A stretch of 64,000 nt of DNA from Anagrus nilaparvatae (taxonomy: Eukaryota > Arthropoda > Insecta > Hymenoptera > Mymaridae), in assembly GCA_022575985.1 (NCBI GenBank), contig JAKSXM010000132.1, positions 10,850,001 through 10,914,000 on the forward strand, written 5' to 3'. Below, in pieces: positions 32,661-43,984 of the stretch (position 1 is the first letter of the stretch; every line of letters starts with the position of its first letter). The notes beneath the pieces are model-generated. The model was not told where the DNA came from. It saw nothing but the letters and a program-made list of their open reading frames with translations, and made no database searches. A program made the position numbers and the translations under genes.

Positions 32661-35366
32661 TTAATCATGAGTTAAAATTAAATAGGCAACATGATTTGAG
32701 TATTCAAAAGGCGCAAAATCTAAAAAAAAAATAAATTAAATATATTTATGATATTTTTTTGATTGTAATAAATAATTTGTAAATTAATATGCAAATACTT
32801 TTTAATACTTACTTAAATTATCAAAATTTACTGAATATACTGGATGTTTTAAATTAACCAAGGTATAAAGGCTGACTAATTTTACATTTTGAAACAAATT
32901 TCTGAAAATATGTGTTTGACTTAATTTTTCTTCAAACGAATTTCGATTAGGAGCCATTGCGAATGCGAAACTATTTGATTTGAATTGAATCGAATCCCTA
33001 AAATTCTTTAATAACTTATGAACTTGATCATCTGGCAAATCTAAAGAAACAGTTATAGACCAACTAATTAACTTTGGTCCTGAGAAAATGATAGCATAAT
33101 AAAACCAATCTGTATAATCAATTTCATTGGACTCGGCTGTGCGAGTCATTTCAAAAGAATTAAGAACAATATTACCACCCCAAAAGGTAAGTTTTCCTGG
33201 TTCCCATCTGAAATAAAAAAAATTACTGTCTTATATTCTATTTTGTAATGCACAATTTAGTCTTAAAATTTACTGTTTATTTAGTGACTCTGCAAGTGAT
33301 TCCAAAACTTTTACTGCTTGTATTTCTTGGGAATCCAAAATGTCCAACTCCTCGGCCAATTCTGAAAGGTTTACATTTCTGAAAAGAATTAATGCTTTGT
33401 TTTCTGTATTATTTTCTGCTAACAAATCCATAATTTCCTTAACAAACAATTCTTTCCTGCTTATTTGTTTTGCAATTTCATGAGATGAATCAGATTCAAA
33501 ATCTAAATCTACATCATATTTTATATATTGAACTTTTAATGTTTTACTATAAGGTAAATATACTTGTAAAGCTTCTTTTTTATAACCATTAACTTGATTA
33601 CCCCCTAAACTAATTGCAGGTAATACTATTACATTGTTTGATAGTGTAAATAAATTTATATGATCACAAACTGCAAAATATAATTCAGTAAAATAAATTT
33701 TCGTAAAATATAAATTAACAAGAGTGCCTGGTGGTCTGCTATATTTTCATAATGTTTTTATAAGATGGGTTTAAAATAAACAAATGAAAATAAAAATTTG
33801 AAACAAAGAAATTTCAAAAAATATTTTTTCTACTGTCGGAGTTAAAACTAACCAAGGTCGATGCGTCAAGAAATCGGTGTAACGTCTATAGCACATCTAA
33901 TATGCATCAAAATATAAAAAAATTATGATGGACTTATTTATTACAAAAATAACTTATTCAATAACATATTCAAAACATTCTAGCTTTCTAAAATAATTCC
34001 TAAATCCTGATTAGTCTTAAAATCAAAACAATTTTAAGCCCCTAAACCAAAATGATGCTAAGTTAAAATAGATCATGTTGAAGAAAAGAATGTTATTCAA
34101 ACATGTATAGTTAGTATCTCTAAAAGAAGAAATAGTATATTTTTATCTTAGGCTGAAAAAATAAAGAATGGCTTCGCCTCGGATTGCAATTTACGTTCGA
34201 TCTGGGACATTGTTTTTTTATGGCCGAGGACAAAACATAATTTTTCCTCGTCAGTGGCTAGAAAACACGTATTTTCAAATCGTGTCGTGACCAGGAAATA
34301 CGTGCTTTCTGGCCGCTGACAAGAAAAATAATTTTAGATAACAGAAAAGGACTATTGTTTAAAATGGACCCGTTTTTTTCAAAGTTCTTAATAACGAAAA
34401 AAGGTCCTTTTAATTTAATAATTTTTATTTTATAGGTTCTTATGTTAAAAAATATATTTTATATACTTGTAAAAAAATTTTTTAGTCAGATCAGATGTGC
34501 TATTAATGTCTCGCCGATTCAAAAAACATGGTTTCGAGAAAAATCAATTTAAAATTTTCAAGTTTCCTTTATGAGGGCCGTAACATCTCACGGTAAACTT
34601 ACGCTTGATACGTTATACTTTTTTTTATGAAAAAGAACGTTGATTTTAAAAAAATGAACAGACACCTTCCTCAAAAATATTTAAAAATAATTACCTTCAT
34701 AAAATTCGAAAAAACCATACAGAAAATTTACATCGACGAATGTCAATGTAAGATATGGCTTATTTTGCAATACCGTTTTAATATTAAAACATTTTTTTTT
34801 ATTATTAAATAATGTTTTTAAATATCTTATAGGCCAAAATCCTTTTTTCTTTTTTTCTAAATCAATTCCTGAAACATTGTACCTGTCAAGATTTGGATTC
34901 CTTGATACTTGAACAGGCATTACTTGCATTGTTCTACTTAGAAATTCTTTATCAACTTCTTGTTTCCAATGCCTGAAAGATAAATTTATTTTTAAATTTT
35001 ACATTTATAATTATCTCAAAGGCATTTCTTACTGGCATACTTGAGCAGCAGAACATAAATCTGGTGAATTTAAATTTTTAAGAACTAAATTCATTACGTC
35101 ATAAAGAGCACCATATGGTTCTACGTTATCTTTTTGACTGGATGTAATTATGATTCTGTTTGGAAAAAAATAAAAAAAAAATAATATTAACTAACTAAAG
35201 CAAATACAAGACATAAATTTTTTTTGTTTTATATTTAAAAGCAAAGTAAAATTATTAAAAATATTAATTATTTTATTATTTATATTAATTAGAACAATAC
35301 TTACAAATTTAAAAAATATACACATAATTTTTTAGAAAACTTTAAATTGTTATAATATTTTTTCAT
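32661..35366 (-). CDS. F-box protein with FIST-like region, FBXO22-like, six exons
   Basis: Exons on the minus strand: 35,366-35,305; 35,155-35,033; 34,972-34,695; 33,670-33,274; 33,207-32,813; 32,719-32,661. Every intron is GT/AG and every junction keeps phase, giving 437 residues. The start ATG is the first after an in-frame stop. Residues about 38-70 form an F-box (LYDVMNLVLKNL...CSAAQVCQHWKQ), the motif that binds SKP1 in an SCF ubiquitin ligase. Downstream, 'VIVLPAISLGGNQVNG', 'WEPGKLTFWGGNIV', 'YYAIIFSGPKLISWSITVSL' and an end 'YSNHVAYLILTHD' follow the order of the FIST-like part of FBXO22, and the length is similar (human 403). FBXO22 directs substrate ubiquitination; the exact substrate here is unknown. 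The FBXO22 name is from memory of the family and needs a search; the F-box itself is clear. Intron 3 holds a dispersed repeat. Confidence 0.75.
34150..34335. repeat. dispersed repeat, family D, in F-box gene intron 3
   Basis: Shares 'ctgggacattgtttttttatggc', 'gtcagtggctagaaaacacgta' and 'ggaaatacgtgctttctggcc' with 48,630-48,800 (reverse orientation). Confidence 0.65.
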
Positions 35367-35639
35367 AATTTTATATTTTTCTGTAATTTATAAATTATTT
35401 TTGTTTTCTTGTGTTCGGAACAAATAGCACGAATAATATTTTTAAAAATGAAGAATTACTTATAACTAAATATTAAATATAAATTTATAGACAAATTTTC
35501 AAATAATAATAATAAATTGTCACGATTTTGTGATAAAAAATATTTCACGTTTTTCTGCATGTTTCATGAAAAATCAATTAATAAGACTTTATTGGAAAAA
35601 TCGTGATTCATAAAGTCAGTTTTGAGTTTTGAACAGGGT

Positions 35640-35835
35640 TAGGAATACGGGACGCGTACCATATCCGTGTATACGGAAATGAGAATTTTAAATTTTAATT
35701 TTTTGCCATATATACGGCTTATTTAATATAGAATCCGAATGGAAAATACCGAATATACGGCTTGAAAAATGTACGGACCCGTATTTTCAAAACCGTATAT
35801 ATGGATAAATGGACCCGTATATTGTAAACCTTATA
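35640..35835. repeat. degenerate repeats of 'accgtatatacgg'
   Basis: The motif, itself palindromic, or 'acccgtat' recurs about seven times. It lies 0.3 kb upstream of the F-box gene start. Function unknown. Confidence 0.5.
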
Positions 35836-36304
35836 AAATTCATGAAACCGCTCAAAAAGATACCCTGAACCTACGACTAATTAGTATTAAAAAAAAAAAA
35901 AATTTGTTTATAATTTTTTTTTCTGTTTACGTTAAATATCCGTCAACTTTACTTGGACAGAGGGGTAGCATTTTCTGGAAATCAAGGCCAAAGCCCAACT
36001 TTTTCTGTTTTTTTTTTTAAATAAATCTTGATGATAGAAAAAAAGTTAAGGGTTAAATAAAACTTATAAAATTCCGCAAACAAAGAATCGTTACAGGTCT
36101 TGATAAGATAAATAGAACGTGGAAAAAATTAACTCAAAGACTTTACCATTAGTGCCCGGACTACACATATACAGAACTCATAAAAACCCGACTCCACTCA
36201 AAAAAATTTTTTTTTTAAATTGTCTATATGACTATCATGTCTTGTTCGACAACGGGGAATTTAAAAAGAAAATTTGTCCGAAAATGACAAAAACAAAAAC
36301 ACTA

Positions 36305-36375
36305 GCTATTTAAACTTCTAGAAGTTTTGGATTTAAAAATTTGAAAATTTATGAAACTTTTATCAAGTTCAAAAA
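36305..36375. repeat. repeat shared with 29,990-30,060
   Basis: 'agctatttaaacttctagaagttttgg' to 'ttatcaagttcaaaa' matches closely; the homology is then cut by MITE B. Confidence 0.75.
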
Positions 36376-36771
36376 GGGGGCCATTTACTGGTCATAACTG
36401 TCGTTGTCCATCCGGGTCAATTCTCAGAACCTTAAAATCTAGATTTTTTGAAAATAGACCCATAAATGAATTTTGCAGAAACATTCAATTCCAGATTCGT
36501 AAAATTAGAATTCATTAAAATTTAGAACGGGCTAATTTCCGAAATTCATTTTATGAAACCTTGTACTTCATGGTAAATTTATGCTTTGCACAAAGAATAA
36601 CTTCTGATATTTCATCAGATTTGATACTAATTATTAGGAATTTTGACGTATCCATTTTTCAATCCTTCTAGTTTTTATTATTGTGCAACAAAAAATTCTT
36701 ATAATTGATTTTCGGGAATCGGAAAACTGCCCCGAATTGACAACGACAATTATGACCCTTGAATGGCACCC
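36376..36771. mobile_element. MITE family B, copy 1
   Basis: Left end 'gggggccatttactggtcat' pairs with right end 'atgacccttgaatggcaccc', and 'ctgtcgttgtc' pairs with 'gacaacgacaat' just inside. Same family as 61,815-62,346 and 63,679 onward. Confidence 0.75.
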
Positions 36772-36887
36772 GAATCCTCATTAACAATAACAAAATTTTT
36801 TTAATGGTCTATTTTACCTAGTAAAAACGAGAATTCTAGATATTAATACTTTCATAGAAAAAATGTAAATACTACGTTCCAAAAAAA

Positions 36888-37448
36888 GTGAATAGGGTCC
36901 TCTATACACTCAGGTTTATCAGGCAATGCACCACAGAGGCTCTTCGCATTAAGCTTGTACAAGCACTAGTTGTCCTTCACTTGGATTATTGCTCTGTCGT
37001 ATATCTTGATTCTTCAACAAGTTTGAAGGATAGAATACAAAGATTAAGCAATACATGCCTAAGGTATATCTTTGGAGTTCGTAGGGACACACACATTTCT
37101 CCTTATCGAGAAAGGTTAGAGTGGCTAACTTGTAACATGCGTAGGCTTTATTTTATATCAATAATTATGTACAAAATTCTTCGTCTACATCAGCCCGAAT
37201 ACCTGACCTCAACTTTTGTTAAGTATATCCCCAAAGAAACAGCTAGAGGTGAGCTAATTACACGCGAGCTCAAAGTACCTGAACTAGATGAATGGCATGG
37301 AGACTTCTCGTTTCAGGTCCAAGGAACAAAAAGTTGGAACTCCCTCCCCTCAGCAATAAGATTCCTCCATTCAATTGACTCATTCAAAGCAGGTTTATTC
37401 AAATACTTAAGAAGCTCAAACCACACATATGATGATTCAGTTTTTTAA
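36888..37448 (+). pseudogene. LINE reverse transcriptase C-terminal fragment
   Basis: 186 codons, open. 'ALVVLHLDYCSVVY', 'RIQRLSNTCLRYIFGV', 'YRERLEWL', 'FQVQGTKSWNSLPSAIR' and 'FKAGLFKYL' form the region that follows the RT domain in CR1/Jockey-like LINEs. No start and no catalytic domain, so the fragment is not functional, yet its lack of stops suggests a recent insertion. Confidence 0.75.
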
Positions 37449-37816
37449 ATTTGTTGTGACAATATTGAGCTGCTTTACCAAGATTTAGATGTATAAATGT
37501 TACACATTGTTATAAATTGTTGCTTACGGCTGTATTATTTATTAATTTACTTAAACATTGACTGTGATAAAATTATCGTACCAAAATTACTTGGCAGAAA
37601 TTAATTAAATAATTAATGCTATGCCTGCTATAACTCGTTGCTACCATGCTATTCTTTTCTTTTCTATTTTTTATTTTTTTTTTATTTTTTTTCTTATTTT
37701 TTAACTATTTATTTATTTATAAAAACTATAGTTATTTATGTTATGTTATCATGTTATATATGTATCATATTTTGTAGAAGAGCAAATAAAGAATATACAA
37801 TACAATACAATACAAA
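36888..37816 (+). mobile_element. 5'-truncated non-LTR retrotransposon (LINE)
   Basis: Only the end of the reverse transcriptase ORF and the 3' UTR are present, followed by (ATACA)n at 37,795-37,815. Inserted within an A-run of MITE A; the 'aaaaaaa' on both sides fits a target duplication. Confidence 0.8.
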
Positions 37817-38823
37817 AAAAAAAAAAAAAAATATGGCAATTTTTTTTATTTTTTTATGTAAAAAATTTTGAGAAAAAAATTTTCAAAATATTAATTGCTA
37901 ATAATTTCAATGCCTCTAAGGTCCCTGTCTAAAGAAAATCAAAATATATTCATAGAAAACAATTAAGTATTACGTTCCAAAAGAAAAAAAATATTGCTAT
38001 TTTTTTTATCTTTAATTTATAAAAAATTTTTAGAAAAGTTTTCAAAAAATTAATTATTAGATTCGAGATATGGAGTAAAATCATATTTTCAGATATGATT
38101 AATGTCTTTAAAAAATATTAAATAATAGTTTTTTTTTTATTTTGTTTATGCAAAAAGTATTAAGAAAAAAATTTGCCAAAAATGGAGTATCAGATTCGAG
38201 ATATAGAGTAAAATCCAAATTTTATTAATACCCTTATAGAAATAAATTGGATGCTACGTTCAAAAAGAAAAAAATATTTCTATTATTTTTATTTTTTTAT
38301 GTAAAAAAATATGAAAAAAAATATGAAAAAAAATATGAAAAAAAATATTTTCAAATATAGTTAAGTTTTAGACCCAAAAAATTAACTATAAAGGATATTT
38401 CTAAAACTAGTACTCCCACAAAAAAATGAGGTACTACTTTCAAAAAGGAAAAAAATATTTTTGTTTTTTTTATTCTTTTATGCAAAAAGTTCAAAAAATT
38501 AAGTGTCGATATATCAAGTAAAAACTATTATTTCAAATATAAGTACTTTCACAGAAATAAATAAGGTATTACATCCAATTAAAAAAAAAAAGTAGTATAC
38601 AATTTTTTTCATAAAAAATTGTTTAAAAATAAAATTCGTTCTTAATACAATAATGGTTCTGAAAAATCGCCGGTTACATACGTTCATATGTACATACACA
38701 CGCACACACACACACAAACTTTTTTTGAAAACCGGTTTTTTAGCTTTCTAGGGTCTCAAAACGTACTTATATGCCAAAAAAATCAAAATTTCATCTAACA
38801 CAATGGTTCCAATATGAGGAACC

Positions 38824-39310
38824 AACAAAACAACAATTTCAAATATTATATACCCTATTAACTTTAAATATCATAATTATGAATTCACTAATTATGAATC
38901 TACTTATCAGAATTTTTTTCTTTTATCCATTGCCGCAAGGTTTCTGAAATATTGTATTCGTGTTTAGATAACTAAATATTGTTTTTAGATAATTTATAAT
39001 AATAATAATAAAAATTTTTGTAGTGATTTTTCATATTTTAAAAACTTTGCAGGTACCCTTTTTATTTCGAAATATTGGGAAAATTAAAAAACATCTAATG
39101 AATTTTGTCTGAATTTGGTCAATTTTTAAACCTACTCCATTTGTCTTACTTTTAATTATTTTCAGCAGCAAGATAATCATAAATTGTTGTATCTGTTTGA
39201 GTTGAAATTCTACAAATTAATTTAGAAAATTAACATGATTTCTAATATGTGATAAATAATTTAAAAAATTTCTTTATTTTTAATTGAATTTAATGTAATA
39301 ATTATATTTG
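38824..39310. other. no gene seen
   Basis: AT-rich sequence between two mobile elements. Confidence 0.4.
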
Positions 39311-39406
39311 TTAAGGTACCGGATCTAATTAGACAGGCGTTATTTAAGACATTTTTCTTTATTTAATTTCTCATCCCCTTTATTAGTTATCAGTGTACAA
39401 TTTTTT

Positions 39407-40290
39407 GATTCCTCAATCAAAAATACAAAAATCACCAAATTTTTTTTTCTTTTTGGACGTAGTACCTAATTTATTTCTATGAGAGTACTAGTTTTAGAAA
39501 TTTTGTTTATAGTAATTTTTTGGATCTGATACCGAATTTTTTCCTCAAATTTAAAAAAACAAAAAAATTAAAAAAACTAATATTTTTTTTTTTGGGTGTG
39601 TAATACCTCATTTAATTCCATTAAAGTACTAATATCTGAAAATATTGTAACCAGTGATATTTCACAACCATTATGGAATTAAGACCTAATTTTTTTTCAA
39701 AAATTTTTTTTAAAAAAATCTCAAAATACTTTTTTTTTTAATTTAGATGTAATACCTAATTTATTTCGATGAAAGTACTTATATTTGAAATTACGATTTT
39801 TACTCGATATCTCGAATCTGACAATTAATTTTTTACAAATTTTTTTTCCAAAATTTTCGCCACAAAAAATATAAAAAACACCAAATTTTTTTTCTCTTTG
39901 GACGTAGTACCTAATTTATTTCTATAAGAGTACTAGTTTTAGAAAGTTGGTTTATAGTAATTTTTTGCATCTGATACCGAATTTTTTCAAAATTTTTTTC
40001 TCAAAATTAAAAAAACAAAAAAATTAAAAAAACGGCAATATTTTTTTTTTTTTTGGGTATAATAATTCATTTAATTCCATGAAAGTACTTATATTTGAAA
40101 ATATGGTTTTTACTCGATATCTCGAATCTGATAATTAATTTTTTGAAAATTTGTTCTACAATTTTTGATCTTAAAAAAAAACTTTTAAAAGTTAATAGAA
40201 ATGTATGTATGATTGCATGCTTGTTATCTGTGATATCTGTGGCATATTGAAGTATTAAGCTCATTGTTTGAGGAACCTTAGTGCCAGCTG
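39407..40290 (+). mobile_element. MITE family A, copy f
   Basis: Starts in a T-run near 'gattcctcaatc' and ends 'gaggaaccttagtgccagct'. The right end sits at the same host position as the copy at 12,024, so this insertion predates the duplication. The terminal 'agttggcaggg' has been lost here. Confidence 0.7.
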
Positions 40291-41426
40291 TAAAGGCAAA
40301 TTTTAGATGGAACACAGCGAAGTCTCTAAATGAAAGAAAAGTGAAAGAATCTTCAATGAGTGAGGATACACGAGCTTAAATCAACCAAAAAAAATGTGAT
40401 AACCGATTTCGGACTGACTTGTATAAGGTATGAAGGGAGTGGAATTTTAGTGGGTATGGGGCAGAATTGTCGAATCCCACATAACTGTAAGCTCGGACGC
40501 TAAACAGTATGCGTAATGCATATCTCCACTTCATACGCAAAAATAAATATTTTGTCCTTTGATTAAAAAATAGCTATTTTTATTTATTACCCACATTCGT
40601 TGCATAGATTCTTCTGAACTTCATCAAGGGCATCTATTTCGTCCCCCCCCCTCCACTAAAATGGCTTTGTTTCAATCAGAAAATCATTCCAAACGACTAA
40701 ATTAGTAAAAAAAATTAGTTTTTAGATAGAAAAAACACATTCAAATAAAAAAAAAATTTTATTTTTATTTTTTAACCTTTTTTTTTTATTTTAATAATAA
40801 TAATAAAATTAATTTTTACTTAAAGGATGAAATGATTGAATATCATCTATTACTAAGTAAATTTAATAACACTTACTTTAATGTTTGTTATTGTTTGAAA
40901 AAGTTTGTCTATAAATTTACATATATTCGTGGCAATATTATTTATTTATTTTAAATAACGTGTATATTTTAAATTATGATATAAACTTTTGAAACGATAA
41001 TTGCCTGCTACCAAAATATAATCTACCCCCAAATGCTGTACTCGCACCTACCTCTAGAGTAAGTTAAATTTTGGGGGTTGAGGAGGCGAAGTCCCTCGTG
41101 GGGGCATGGGGGCAAAGCCCCCACTAAAGAAATAATTAATTATAACCTATCCCCAAATGCTGTACGCGCACCTACCCCTAGAATAAGCTGAACTTCGGGG
41201 GTCGAGGGGGCAAAGCCCCGACTAAAATAATCACTAATCATAAGAGCTCACGTAAAAAAAATGATAAAAAATATCTACAAATACTTGCAAATTCAAAATT
41301 TTTTTTGCAAAAATAATTTTTTTTTGCATTTTTTCTACCCAAAAGTTATTGCTAACATTTTAAGTGTTTTTTAGCAATTTCCAGCAAAAATTTTAGCGAT
41401 TTGGTCGGGAGGGGGGGGGGCGAAAA
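40290..41426. repeat. duplicated locus copy 2, left and hairpin parts
   Basis: Matches 12,530-13,154 and 18,106-18,540 but without the 4.95 kb between them. Two units with 'caaatgctgtac.cgcacctac' and GC hairpins lie at about 41,028-41,115 and 41,151-41,222. Confidence 0.85.
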
Positions 41427-41962
41427 ATATCCTAATCAAGAAAATGCAATATATATCTTTCAAGAGCCAAATTCTGATGGTAAAGTTTGTAAAATTATAG
41501 TTAATATTTTATCTTTATCATGTATCAAATATTTATTTATGCTTAAAATAAATTGTATATTTGTTTCAGATCATCTTAAAATTTAAATTTATCATCTTAA
41601 ATTTCTAAAACCATTAGATTATTATCAGAAGACACATTTAATTGTGCAGCGGAACATAAAATTTGCATTTATTGTGCTGAAAGTATCTTGTAAACGCAAA
41701 GCGTCCATATTGACGACATCAGAGGGGCAATGAAGCATCAGCTCGGTGGGAGCATCTGAATGAACTTAGCGCAATATCAAAAATAAATATCGATGACAAC
41801 TTATACATACACTGCTGTGATATAGCAAGAAATTTTGCATGGACACCTTGTCGTCATGATGTATACTGCCACCTTTGCGCTTTTACAATCATCAGAGATA
41901 TTCGAATCGAGCCAGAAATCATTGGACATTTTCCCTTATGTAGAGGAATTTATTAGGGTCCA
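41427..41962 (+). pseudogene. multi-RING gene relic, copy 2, upstream part
   Basis: Coding-like pieces in changing frames: 'KYPNQENAIYIFQEPNSDG' with a possible intron (donor gtaaag near 41,480; acceptor tttcag near 41,568), 'HKICIYCAES' near 41,655-41,690, and 'HCCDIARNFAWTPCRHDVYC...FPLCRG' at about 41,810-41,950. The last has the RING spacing PC.H...C..CA...LC, lacking one of the first cysteines. At least one stop and one frame change separate the blocks, unless undetected introns explain them. Confidence 0.55.
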
Positions 41963-42373
41963 ATGGATGATTTGGACGAACTTTTTACTGAGGATGAGCA
42001 AAATAAATTCGAAGAAATCAATCAGAAAATTAGAGCAAGAGCTGTTGGGAATGATCGAAATGATAGAACTGAAGCTGAGGAAGAGAATGCCGATATAAAT
42101 AACGAAGGTAATGAAAGAATTATACTAGGAGAAGATACAAAAAAAAGTGTCAAAGATAATCAAGATAATAAAGGGGATATAGCTGGAGTTAAAGAAAATG
42201 ATGATGACAACAGGGCCATTATTTGTTTACTACTTGCAACAGAATTTAGTCTTTCACCATGCCGGCATAGAATCTGTTGTAATAATTGTGCAGCCATAAT
42301 TTTTCATGCTGATTTCTTAGATGAAAGCATAAGAGTACGCTGTCCAGCGTGTAAAGTAATGTATGAATTTTAA
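41963..42373 (+). CDS. RING-finger C-terminal ORF, copy 2
   Basis: 136 codons, open to a TAA. Residues 1-90 are acidic and polar (MDDLDELFTEDEQNKFEEIN... and EEENADINNEGNE). Residues about 95-136 form a RING-like block: 'ICLLLATEFSLSPCRHRICCNNCA', then 'VRCPACKVMYEF' at the end. The arrangement recalls the C-terminal RING of IAP-type ubiquitin ligases, but the second cysteine of the first pair is replaced ('CLLL'), so zinc binding may be impaired. Only the last exon of a larger gene is likely represented. Copy 1 at 19,060-20,336 is broken by a stop and a MITE. Confidence 0.5.
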   Translation: MDDLDELFTEDEQNKFEEINQKIRARAVGNDRNDRTEAEEENADINNEGNERIILGEDTKKSVKDNQDNKGDIAGVKENDDDNRAIICLLLATEFSLSPCRHRICCNNCAAIIFHADFLDESIRVRCPACKVMYEF

Positions 42374-42477
42374 AATATTTTATATATATACATTAAAAAA
42401 AAATTTTTTTATATTTTTTATAATTAGATATATTTATAGAGGGCGCCAAAGTACAGGTGCAGAAAATTCATTCGGTC

Positions 42478-42792
42478 AATGGCCAGGAGTTAATCTCAGG
42501 ATTGGCATGTCCAAAACAAAAAAATTAAAAAGATTCTTAATAACTGATGAGTCTCATAGGGCAATTCACCTAAAATTGAAAAAAAACCCAAAAACAAAAA
42601 AATGAGAAAGCCGGAAAAAAAAATTGTAAAAATGGACGTTTTTTGACCCTATTAAGCTTGGTATTCAAATATTCAAATTAATTTTTTTATAATTTTATGG
42701 TGAATTGCCCTGTAATATACTTTAATAATGATAATCTGCTTAAGTTTTTGAAAATCGGCCCAGCCAATCCGGAGATTAACTCCTGGCCAGTT
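42478..42792. repeat. 315-bp inverted repeat inside the composite element
   Basis: 'ggccaggagttaatctc.ggattggc' at 42,480 pairs with 'gccaatccggagattaactcctggcc' at 42,766, and 'agggcaattcacc' pairs with 'ggtgaattgccct' inside. Confidence 0.8.
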
Positions 42793-43009
42793 GAAAAAAG
42801 GTAGTTTCGAGAAAATCGCATTAAAAAATTTTTTTTTTTGTATTATTTCTTAAGTATTTCTCTCGTTTAGAGTCGTGTAACATCGTTATAAAGCAGAATT
42901 TTAACTAAATATTTTTGGAGGGAATTTTTGAAGGTATAAAGAGTTGGAAAAAAATTTTTTTTAATTTTGATTTTTTGAAAAATACAATTAGATCCGGTAC
43001 CTTAAAAAA

Positions 43010-43300
43010 ATATGAATACTTTTATAGTACTTTTTCTAAATACATACTACAAATTTTTATTAAAAATATTCTAGTTACCGTCTTCGAAATTAGTCCCATT
43101 TCACTTTCTTTTTTGTATTAAACATAATTTATCCCCTCTAGATTTTGAGATTCTCCAAGCACCCCTCTTAATAAGTATGTATCACGTTAAAATGGCAAAG
43201 GCTCATTGACATGGGTGAGAGATATATGAGATATCTCTTTCACGCAATAAACCAATTTACATGTCTTGTTTCCTCTTACAAGTAAAGACTAGTTAATTAT
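43010..43300. other. no gene seen
   Basis: AT-rich flank of the composite element. Confidence 0.4.
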
Positions 43301-43309
43301 GCAATATTT

Positions 43310-43525
43310 ATTTTGTTACCTGGATCTGCTGCTTTTCCATTACAAGCATGACATTTAATATTTACACCAAAACCTTCTATTGCCTTCATCTTCAAGGTAA
43401 CCAGCATGTATACCATTAGTTTGGTGATAGCAATCTATATACCTGTGACTTCCATCTTTGTGATTTTTATTGCATCCCCTACATAAATCTAAGTTTATAA
43501 CATAAGCTTTTGCTTTGTTTATTTT
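43310..43525 (-). pseudogene. cysteine/histidine-rich coding relic
   Basis: Minus-strand readings give 'INLDLCRGCNKNHKDGSHRY' continuing 'IDCYHQTNGIHAGYLEDEGN', then, in another frame, 'IEGFGVNIKCHACNGKAADPG'. The CxxC pairs and histidines suggest a zinc-binding protein. One frame change lies between them. Family not recognised. Confidence 0.35.
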
Positions 43526-43984
43526 GGTTTAAATGAAAATTAAATACATAAAAGCAAAAAAAAACATAATCCTGAGGAATAACATTTTAAAATTGACCTT
43601 TTTGTGGGGCCTACCAGAGATCAGGGCTAAAAAAGTTTTTTAGCATATAAACTGCTTTGAATGACTGACTATGCGTTACGGATTTGAATAAAGTTAATAC
43701 ATAATGTATTTATAAATTCTTATTTACGAAGTTCAAAGAAGAAAACTGAATACTTATAAGATTTTAAATTCAAATGTATTAAAAAGAGCTTGGCCGTATA
43801 AGATTGCACGAATTTGCACTCACCCTGTATAGCTAATTTCAATTAAGCATGTGTTTAGGTATCAAAAAAGAAAATTTTTCGCGTTGGTTTTAGCCCTCTA
43901 GCCCTTTTCTGTTGCGCGCTACCTCAAAAAACGTCTAAAAATCGACATTTTTTTTCACATATTTTCATAATAACACAACTTTTC

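Larger units (their letters stand above)
36772..38823 (-). mobile_element. MITE family A, copy e, split by a LINE
   Basis: Starts inside the element ('cctcattaacaataacaaaa'), runs to 36,887, resumes at 37,817 after the LINE and ends 'gaggaacc' at 38,823. It includes a short (CA)n at 38,697-38,716. Confidence 0.7.
39315..43001. mobile_element. 3.7-kb TTAA-flanked composite element carrying the RING locus
   Basis: The left end GGTACCGGATCTAATT is an exact reverse complement of the right end AATTAGATCCGGTACC (42,986-43,001). TTAA flanks each side (39,311-39,314 and 43,002-43,005), the hallmark of piggyBac-type insertion. Inside are MITE A, copy 2 of the duplicated locus with the RING ORF, and a small palindrome. 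No transposase is present. The two TIRs could belong to one composite element or to a smaller element that later gained inserts. Confidence 0.75.

Noticed and set aside
32364..32734. Open frames with poly-(LS) or poly-(RE)
   Set aside because: (CT)n microsatellite and AT-rich flank.
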